In this document: piece after piece, positions 9,911-14,377 of the stretch
Layout of the letters: the number at the start of each line of letters is the position of its first letter
Numbering within the stretch: position 1 is the stretch's first letter
Assembly (NCBI GenBank): GCA_020854975.1
Contig: JAHKLQ010000128.1
Coordinates: 1-14,377, forward strand
Source: Methanobacterium sp.
Lineage (GTDB): Archaea; Methanobacteriota; Methanobacteria; Methanobacteriales; Methanobacteriaceae
Direction of reading: 5' to 3'
DNA: 14,377 bases
The notes under the pieces: generated by a model
Told to the model about the DNA's origin: nothing
What the model saw: only the letters and a program-made list of their open reading frames with translations
Databases searched by the model: none
Made by a program: the position numbers and the translations under genes

Positions 9911-9941
9911 TATTATATTTATCATTGGTTTTACCATTGGT
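9911..9941 (-). promoter_or_regulatory. gatA promoter with upstream 7-bp repeats
   Basis: The minus strand reads AAATATAATA at 9911-9920, a TATA box about 80 bp before the gatA ATG. Immediately upstream are two ACCAATG copies (9935-9941 and 9923-9929) spaced 12 bp start to start. They could be a regulator or BRE-adjacent site, or chance. Confidence 0.45.
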
Positions 9942-9993
9942 GTTTTCCAGTCACAGTACCCTATTAGATGTGAAGAAATTATCTATCTCCAGA

Positions 9994-10209
9994 TCATATT
10001 CTCAGAAAGTTAAGAAGCCCAGTTGCATCAATATAACCCTCATTTCGACGAATTTCTTTACCATCTACGTCGAGAAAGACCAAGGTTGGGATCACATTAA
10101 TATCAAAGCTGTTGGCCAGTTCAGGATTATTGTCAACATCTATTTTCATGTAAAAATAGGCAGATAACTTTGTCTGAATATTAGAGTTGGTCCTGATTTC
10201 TTGTTGGGA
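9994..10209 (-). pseudogene. Thioredoxin-fold gene, 5' half missing
   Basis: The minus frame is open from after a TGA at 10210-10212 to TGA 9994-9996. From the only ATG (10149) it reads [15 protein letters not shown], then DINVIPTLVFLDVDGKEI and DATGLLNFLRI. This is the second half of a thioredoxin domain: the KVDVDxNPELA strand-helix, the cis-proline IPT and the last strands and helix are all present. The first half, about 50 residues with the CxxC active site, is absent; upstream the frame is stopped and the DNA instead encodes a zinc-ribbon protein in another frame. No redox activity can be expected from what is left. The conserved 3' half suggests a fairly recent deletion. A functional 51-residue mini-protein cannot be excluded. 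Confidence 0.75.
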
Positions 10210-10319
10210 TCATATTCTAGTTTACCACCACAATCACATAGTAATTCAAAGTCCTGTGGTGATTCCCCTTTTTCAAGTTCATAGTAAGCTCCACACTGAC
10301 CACATATCAAATAGGGCAT
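10146..10319 (-). CDS. Small zinc-ribbon protein, probably with altered C-terminus
   Basis: A 57-residue frame starts at ATG 10319 with [20 protein letters not shown] and continues with [12 protein letters not shown]. Cys6/Cys9 (CxxC) and Cys28/Cys30 (CxC) make a four-Cys zinc ribbon. As I recall, Methanobacteriales genomes contain small proteins with this MPYLIC...CGGYYEL...CGGKL pattern; their role is unknown. AGGATGAT lies three bases before the ATG (10323-10330). After about residue 40 the sequence ([18 protein letters not shown]) no longer looks like the family and runs out of frame into the truncated thioredoxin, ending at TGA 10146-10148. The original C-terminus, which in relatives may include a membrane tail, was probably lost in the same deletion. 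The ribbon itself is intact and could be expressed. Confidence 0.65.
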   Translation of the reverse strand: MPYLICGQCGAYYELEKGESPQDFELLCDCGGKLEYDPNKKSGPTLIFRQSYLPIFT

Positions 10320-10340
10320 CAGATCATCCTATTATTCAAC

Positions 10341-10373
10341 TTCATAAAATAGTTTCATCATTTATTTTATGAA
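10341..10373 (-). terminator. 11-bp inverted repeat between minus-strand genes
   Basis: TTCATAAAATA (10341-10351) and TATTTTATGAA (10363-10373) are perfect inverted copies with an 11-base spacer. A competing stem GTTTCAT/ATGAAAC (10352-10358 with 10369-10375) overlaps it. It lies between the end of the DUF1624 gene and the zinc-ribbon start, so it may end the former. It also contains the only TATA-like bases for the latter, so an operator role is possible. Confidence 0.5.
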
Positions 10374-10412
10374 ACTGACCTGATTTTCATATTTTCCAAT
10401 GGGATACTTATT

Positions 10413-11192
10413 TCATATATTAAAGAGAGGAAATAGATTTCCCAGATCCAGGACACCCAGAAGGTAAAGTATCACTATCAATACTGGTTGGTGCAATAAA
10501 TAAATTAAAAGAGAGTGTCGGCCCAGGAAACTGAATATCTGGGTTAAAATGTTTTGGGAAAGATCGGGAAGTTTGTATTGTCTTTTATAATCTTTGTAAA
10601 GAATATTCCCTGTAAACAGACCTATGGAAACCACCCCCAGCCAGGGAAGTAAGGGGAAATAATCCACAGTGATGAATCCTGCTGGTTTCACACCCAACCA
10701 CAATAGCCAGGGATAAGGGACTGTGAAAAATGTCAAAATGAAACCCGCCATGATAAAGATGATTCCCAGAATCAGGTTCAGATACTTCCTGTTTAAAAAG
10801 GGATATTCCAGGATGATGGCGATTCCAATGAAATGAAGGACACCAAAAACTATGAAGTCTTGGGGGATGAAAATCCATGTGCCCAGAGTAATTAGAAGCC
10901 CCAGAGCGAAAATTTCCAGACCTCTTTTAAGATACTTGGGGAAAAGGCTCGTTTTTTTGTGATATTTATTTTTAAGTTCTGCACGAGAGTGACTCAGTGT
11001 AAGGGAAACTCCCACCAGGAACAGGAATATGAATGCGGTTGTACGGGCAAAAAACCATAGAAATCCCCATGAAATATTTAAGTAGTACGCTCCAAAGTAG
11101 TTCAGATCAAAGATTAAATGATAGGTGACCATCATCAGTATTGCCAGGCCACGTAGAACGTCAATTTCCCAGAAACGTTTATTTAAATCCAT
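10413..11192 (-). CDS. DUF1624/HGSNAT-like multi-pass membrane protein
   Basis: This 259-residue integral membrane protein probably has seven or eight transmembrane segments. It opens with RFWEIDVLRGLAILMMVTYH (6-25, His25), the signature of the DUF1624/heparan-alpha-glucosaminide N-acetyltransferase-like family, seen also in YeiB-type proteins. Further landmarks are FLVGVSLTLSHSR (58-70), VLHFIG (118-123), PWLGV (183-187), and FLGRHSLLIYLLHQP near the C-terminus. Members are predicted to move acyl groups across the membrane to sugars or other acceptors; the substrate here is unknown. The ATG at 11192 follows AAGGTAGT three bases away on the minus strand. It is divergent from the 11472-12455 gene and isolated from the downstream zinc ribbon by an inverted repeat. 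Family is fairly sure; activity is not. Confidence 0.78.
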   Translation of the reverse strand: MDLNKRFWEIDVLRGLAILMMVTYHLIFDLNYFGAYYLNISWGFLWFFARTTAFIFLFLVGVSLTLSHSRAELKNKYHKKTSLFPKYLKRGLEIFALGLLITLGTWIFIPQDFIVFGVLHFIGIAIILEYPFLNRKYLNLILGIIFIMAGFILTFFTVPYPWLLWLGVKPAGFITVDYFPLLPWLGVVSIGLFTGNILYKDYKRQYKLPDLSQNILTQIFSFLGRHSLLIYLLHQPVLIVILYLLGVLDLGNLFPLFNI

Positions 11193-11230
11193 ATGACTAC
11201 CTTCAAATAATCCAAAGATCTTTATCTACT

Positions 11231-11250
11231 TGAATTATATTCATATAATA
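11231..11250 (-). promoter_or_regulatory. TATA region of the DUF1624 gene
   Basis: The minus strand reads TATTATATGAATATAATTCA, 39-58 bp before the ATG at 11192. The rest of the 279-bp divergent gap (11193-11471) is AT-rich; TGCACAAATAATAAAAG at about 11365-11381 may serve the plus-strand gene. I recognise no riboswitch there. Confidence 0.45.
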
Positions 11251-11471
11251 TTTGGGGACAATATAAGCCTATTTTATATGAGTATCTTTGTTTTTTCCAT
11301 GCAATTTATGTTTTATGGGTTATTAAAATCCATACCCGGCATTTTTCCTAAAATGTGTTCTTTATGCACAAATAATAAAAGTTAAATGTTCCCTCATCAT
11401 AGTCCCCATGTTACACCCTTTAGTAAGTTCTGGGTTAAAAGGGATTTTCATTGCAAAAAATAGGTGTGAAC

Positions 11472-12455
11472 ATGTCTGGAACTCTTTTACTAAAACAAAA
11501 CGAAATTAAACAACTAATTACCATGAAAGAAGTTGTTGATGCTGTTGAAACAGCTTTTAAGGCCTTTGCACAGCGTGATGTTCAGATGCCCCCTAAAGAT
11601 TATTTGTTTTTCCATGAGGGAGACTTGAGGATTATGCCCTGTTATGTTCGGAGTACAGAGGAGTCTGGAGTTAAATGTGTGAATGTTCACCCCAATAATC
11701 CTCAAAAACATAATCTGCCGACGGTAATGGCCATCATCGAACTTGTAGATCCTGAAACAGGGTTCCCTCTGGCAGTTATGGACGGGACATGGGTAACCGA
11801 CATGCGAACCGGTGCCGCTGCTGGAGTAGCCACTAAATACCTTGCAAGACCTGATTCAGAGATATTGGGAATAATTGGAGCAGGTAAACAGGCCTGGACA
11901 CAACTTATGGCCCTTAACGAAGTAATGGACATCAAGAAAGCCCGGGTTTTTTGCAGAACATGCAGTACCCGAACTGATTTTGCGGAAAAGGCATCTGAAA
12001 CTTATGGTTTCGATATGGAAGCTGTTGATTCAGCTGAAGCAGCCGTTCAAAATGCAGATGTGGTTGTAACCACCACCCCCTCATGTAAACCAGTGATCAA
12101 GGCAGAGTGGATCAGTTCTGGTACTCATATCAACGCTATGGGTGCTGATGCACCTACTAAACAGGAACTGGAAACCAGATTACTCCTTAACGCGAAGATC
12201 GTTATAGATTCATGGGATCAGGCCAGTCACAGTGGAGAGATCAATGTTCCTGTCTCTCAGAAAGTCCTTAAAGAGAAGGATATTCATGCTAAAATTGGAG
12301 ATGTGATCATTGGGGAAAAAACAGGCCGAGAAGATGAGGAGATCACTGTTTTTGATTCTACTGGTCTGGCTGTTCAGGATGTGGTGACTGCAGGATTAAT
12401 CTACAGGCGAGCTAAAGAACAGGGATTAGGAGTAGATTTTGATTTTATAAGTTAA
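11472..12455 (+). CDS. Ornithine cyclodeaminase/alanine dehydrogenase family protein
   Basis: This 327-residue enzyme belongs to the ornithine cyclodeaminase/mu-crystallin family. Substrate-site residues are in place: Arg53 (LRIMPCYV), Lys68 (SGVKCVNVHPNNP) and Arg112 (VTDMRTGAAAG). The Rossmann motif GAGKQA is at 136-141. The GADAPTKQEL motif near 221-230 carries the Asp that acts in catalysis in ornithine cyclodeaminase. Archaeal members with GADAPxKQEL include the NAD-dependent alanine dehydrogenase of Archaeoglobus, so reversible alanine/pyruvate conversion is as likely as ornithine to proline; sequence reading cannot decide. An upstream TTG at 11451 would add seven residues, but AGGTGTGA (11462-11469) lies just before ATG 11472. 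A GC-rich terminator hairpin follows the stop, so it is a single-gene unit. Confidence 0.85.
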   Translation: MSGTLLLKQNEIKQLITMKEVVDAVETAFKAFAQRDVQMPPKDYLFFHEGDLRIMPCYVRSTEESGVKCVNVHPNNPQKHNLPTVMAIIELVDPETGFPLAVMDGTWVTDMRTGAAAGVATKYLARPDSEILGIIGAGKQAWTQLMALNEVMDIKKARVFCRTCSTRTDFAEKASETYGFDMEAVDSAEAAVQNADVVVTTTPSCKPVIKAEWISSGTHINAMGADAPTKQELETRLLLNAKIVIDSWDQASHSGEINVPVSQKVLKEKDIHAKIGDVIIGEKTGREDEEITVFDSTGLAVQDVVTAGLIYRRAKEQGLGVDFDFIS

Positions 12456-12472
12456 TTTGTTGCCGGATTTTA

Positions 12473-12500
12473 GGGGGGGCTGAAGAAAAATCAGCCCCTT
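12473..12500 (+). terminator. GC-rich stem-loop terminator
   Basis: GGGGCTGA (12476-12483) pairs perfectly with TCAGCCCC (12491-12498) around AGAAAAA, and G-T pairs can extend the base of the stem. Only a short TTCT follows, so it is hairpin-like rather than poly-T. It begins 20 bp after the stop of the preceding gene. Confidence 0.65.
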
Positions 12501-12550
12501 CTAGTAAACTCCAGTGCAAAAAAAATCTGATAAACATACAGAAAATCTGA

Positions 12551-12560
12551 TAAATATATA
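12551..12560 (+). promoter_or_regulatory. TATA box of the 52-aa gene
   Basis: TAAATATATA lies 34-43 bp before the ATG at 12594, after the terminator of the previous gene. The transcription start would be near 12582, leaving just enough leader for the GGTGAT site at 12585-12590. Confidence 0.55.
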
Positions 12561-12593
12561 GGTTGGAAAGTGCAATCTAATCCTGGTGATGGA

Positions 12594-12752
12594 ATGTATC
12601 AGAAAGTTAATAGAAGCGAAGTTCTCAACAAAATGAGCCATGTATTTGAACGCTTCCAGTTCTTATCAAGAACCAGATCCCTTAGTGATGAGCAGGTAGC
12701 AGATATTGACTCCCATTTATCGGAGATTATTGAAGTATTAAACCACACCTGA
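12594..12752 (+). CDS. Small hypothetical protein, 52 aa
   Basis: I do not recognise this protein. It starts MYQKVNRSEVLNKMSHVFER and ends SEIIEVLNHT. It is predicted almost entirely helical, probably two helices split around LSRTRSLSDEQ, with no Cys, signal peptide or membrane segment. SLSDEQVADIDSHL resembles a helix N-cap and amphipathic helix, which would suit a small helical hairpin or dimer, but that is inference. Support for a real gene comes from a TATA box, a perfect GGTGAT site three bases before the ATG, and isolation between a terminator and a new promoter. A GTG 24 bases upstream (12570) is in frame but lies before the likely transcription start. The 204 bp after it hold no gene. 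Confidence 0.65.
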   Translation: MYQKVNRSEVLNKMSHVFERFQFLSRTRSLSDEQVADIDSHLSEIIEVLNHT

Positions 12753-12910
12753 AGATTAGGTGCTAATTCCCATCCCCTACTCTTTCTACCCTCACTAATT
12801 ACAAGTTTCATAACTTTAGTTGTCTTATAATGTCTATTTGAAAGATTAGTCCCCCCTTAGAAAGCATAGAAGCATTATTTATTCTAATCAACTGTTATTA
12901 TGTTATGTAA

Positions 12911-12920
12911 AGATTTATAT
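12911..12920 (+). promoter_or_regulatory. LysE-family gene TATA box
   Basis: AGATTTATAT is centred about 41 bp before the ATG at 12957. The start would fall near 12942, just before AGGAG at 12948-12952, which is four bases from the ATG. Confidence 0.5.
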
Positions 12921-12956
12921 TTTGATTCATTAAATTTAAGGAGATCTAGGAGTTAA

Positions 12957-13589
12957 ATGTGGATTGAAGTTATTCTATTCGCTGCCGCCTCATTTTGGGT
13001 GGGTTTATCCGGTGCCATGGTCCCCGGACCTATGCTAACCGTTACCATCTCCGATTCACTGAAAAAAGGGTCAAGAGCCGGACCACTGGTTGTTTTAGGT
13101 CATGTTATCGCTGAAACAATCTTAATCCTACTTTTAGTACTGGGATTGGGATGGGCTATTGGATCTAAACAGGTGACCATGTTTATAGGTGGAATTGGAG
13201 GGTTAATGCTTATCTACATCGGTTACACCATTGCCCGGTCACCGATTCCCACAGAAATCCCTGGAGACGGAGAACCCGTAGAAAAACGAGGATCAGTTTT
13301 AAGTGGGATTGTAACCAGCGTAACCAACCCTTACTTCTATATCTGGTGGGCCACAGTTGGTTGGGCTTTCATGTTGAAAGGAATAGAATTAGCAGGAATT
13401 ATAGGAGTTTTCAGCTTTTTATTGGGCCACTGGGGGGCAGACCTCAGCTGGTACAGTGTGGTGTCTTTTTTCACCAGCAAAGGAAGGCATGTTTTGCCGG
13501 GGAAACGTTACAAGATCATGATGATTATTTGCGGAGTTTTCCTGGTGTTTCTGGGTGTTTATTTCATTTATTCCACATTAATAGCCTGA
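12957..13589 (+). CDS. LysE/RhtB-family amino acid exporter
   Basis: This 210-residue membrane protein has about six hydrophobic segments (roughly 3-25, 43-68, 74-92, 115-140, 142-170, 186-208). The family signature is present: VPGPMLTVTISDSLKKGSRAG (22-42, with PGP at 23-25 following the first helix) and TNPYFYIWW (123-131), which matches the conserved NPxxxxWW of LysE-type translocators. Such proteins export amino acids or similar small molecules with proton exchange; the substrate is not readable from sequence. A charged loop after helix 3 (IPTEIPGDGEPVEKRG) separates the two halves. AGGAG is four bases before the ATG. The gene has its own promoter and is followed by a T-rich tract, so it is probably monocistronic. 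Confidence 0.85.
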   Translation: MWIEVILFAAASFWVGLSGAMVPGPMLTVTISDSLKKGSRAGPLVVLGHVIAETILILLLVLGLGWAIGSKQVTMFIGGIGGLMLIYIGYTIARSPIPTEIPGDGEPVEKRGSVLSGIVTSVTNPYFYIWWATVGWAFMLKGIELAGIIGVFSFLLGHWGADLSWYSVVSFFTSKGRHVLPGKRYKIMMIICGVFLVFLGVYFIYSTLIA

Positions 13590-13652
13590 AAACTGGTTAG
13601 AATGGATAATAACAACATAATAGGAATAATTGCAGGGTAGTTTAATTTTAAT

Positions 13653-13666
13653 TTTTTATAAATTGT
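13653..13666 (+). promoter_or_regulatory. HAD gene TATA box
   Basis: TTTTTTATAAATTG is about 40 bp before the ATG at 13701. The start would lie near 13684 and leave a leader of about 17 nt without a clear ribosome-binding site. Confidence 0.5.
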
Positions 13667-13686
13667 AATTATTTAAGTTACAATTT
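13660..13686. promoter_or_regulatory. Perfect inverted repeat, candidate operator
   Basis: AAATTGTAA (13660-13668) and TTACAATTT (13678-13686) are perfect inverted copies separated by nine bases. The site begins at the TATA box and ends about where transcription should start. This is the position expected of a repressor operator for the following gene. Its AT-only character and lack of a U-tract argue against a terminator. Confidence 0.5.
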
Positions 13687-13700
13687 CCTATTATAGAACC

Positions 13701-14377
13701 ATGAAAGCAGTTGTTTTCGATAACTCCGGAACCCTAATTTCCAGGTATAGGGCTATTAAGGATATTAATTCCGGATTTATTTATGATCATACCAGTTCCA
13801 TTGACCTGGTGGATCAGCATCCCTGCCGGGCTCTGGTGGTTCTGCAGACTGACCCTTCCCAATGTATCATCAATGCCCGTCCGCATCAAACCATCCATGA
13901 ATTCATAACCAGAAATAAGGTTCCCTTTGACATTAGCTATTCTTCTTTCGATATTGAAAAAAAGGAATTACTGGATTTAATACGGAATGAAAATGCTAGG
14001 GTAAGTGATATTCAGGATACTATTCAAGCTGTGGTTGATAAAAATTATAATGTGCAGATCTGCAGTGGTTCTGGTTTTATTGTAAATCTTTACAGTGGTC
14101 AGATTGAGTTCACCATTACTGCCGGAGGGAAATTATTTCCTGAAGTTCTCCAGGTGGTGGAGGAACTCAAAAAAAGAGCGTTCCATATTTATATAGCATC
14201 AGGAGACCGGATGAAGTCCCTAGAAGAACTGGCCAATTTTATTCATATTCCTTCTGAAAATGTGTTCGGTACTGCGGATTCCAAAAGAAAACGGGAAATT
14301 GTTCATGGTTTAAAGAAAATATATCAAGTAATGATGGTGGGTAACAGTGCCAATGACATTCTTGCACTTCAAGAGGC
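13701..14377 (+). CDS. HAD-superfamily phosphatase-like protein, cut by window end
   Basis: 225 codons are present and the stop lies outside. The HAD motifs are in order: motif I FDNSGTL with Asp7 as presumed nucleophile, motif II IASGDR (Ser167), motif III Lys around SKRKR (195-197), and motif IV MVGNSANDILAL (Asn218-Asp219). Motif I is DxSGT, not the usual DxDGT: the second Asp, the general acid in phosphatases, is Ser. This resembles P-type ATPases (DKTGT), as does the GNSAND motif, so it is close to soluble P-type-ATPase-like HAD proteins rather than sugar phosphatases. About 140 residues lie between motifs I and II, a cap with no match that I know. No membrane segment is visible, so it is not itself a pump. 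The promoter carries an inverted repeat. Confidence 0.8.
   Translation, partial: MKAVVFDNSGTLISRYRAIKDINSGFIYDHTSSIDLVDQHPCRALVVLQTDPSQCIINARPHQTIHEFITRNKVPFDISYSSFDIEKKELLDLIRNENARVSDIQDTIQAVVDKNYNVQICSGSGFIVNLYSGQIEFTITAGGKLFPEVLQVVEELKKRAFHIYIASGDRMKSLEELANFIHIPSENVFGTADSKRKREIVHGLKKIYQVMMVGNSANDILALQE

Noticed and set aside
11193..11471. Possible riboswitch in the long leader before the cyclodeaminase-family gene
   Set aside because: Only short imperfect inverted repeats (around 11315-11336) are visible, and no known aptamer core could be drawn.

Overview
The window reads as chromosome from a mesophilic, AT-rich hydrogenotrophic methanogen of the Methanobacteriales, most likely Methanobacterium or a close relative. 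The evidence is a phosphoseryl-tRNA synthetase (SepS), a TfrA-type thiol:fumarate reductase flavoprotein, a CTP-dependent archaeal riboflavin kinase, archaeal TATA boxes about 25 bp before likely transcription starts, and ribosome-binding sites of the GGTGAT/GGAGG type. Nothing in it is phage, transposon or CRISPR. It is mostly housekeeping DNA with short degraded or repetitive stretches between genes.

Layout. 1-195 is the 3' end of an Mth938-type gene. tRNA-Arg(GCG) follows at 346-417, then an unrecognised open fragment and a Cys-rich DUF3795 gene (733-1185). tfrA (1228-2874, minus) and sepS (3010-4671, plus) diverge from a compact shared promoter region. sepS is followed on the plus strand by endonuclease V, ribK and, after a 20-bp tandem repeat, ribB. 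ribB converges on a minus-strand block: an amidotransferase/CbiA-like two-domain protein (6855-8357) and gatA (8459-9835). Upstream of gatA lie a truncated thioredoxin and a small zinc-ribbon gene that overlap in different frames, then a DUF1624/HGSNAT-like membrane protein (10413-11192). The right end is plus strand: an ornithine cyclodeaminase/alanine dehydrogenase family enzyme, a 52-aa orphan protein, a LysE-family exporter, and a HAD phosphatase-like gene cut by the window end.

How the genes relate. SepS and GatA both serve indirect aminoacylation: SepS makes Sep-tRNA(Cys), and GatA belongs to the amidotransferase that makes Asn-tRNA(Asn) and possibly Gln-tRNA. Their partners (SepCysS, GatB, GatC) are not in the window. 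RibB supplies a riboflavin precursor and RibK makes FMN, and the window also contains a predicted FAD enzyme (TfrA).

The points most worth checking are: endonuclease V with Asn at the position of a catalytic Asp; a CbiA-like protein with its two domains in reversed order; the zinc-ribbon/thioredoxin decay junction; and a perfect inverted repeat over the promoter of the HAD gene. I found no convincing new multi-gene system.
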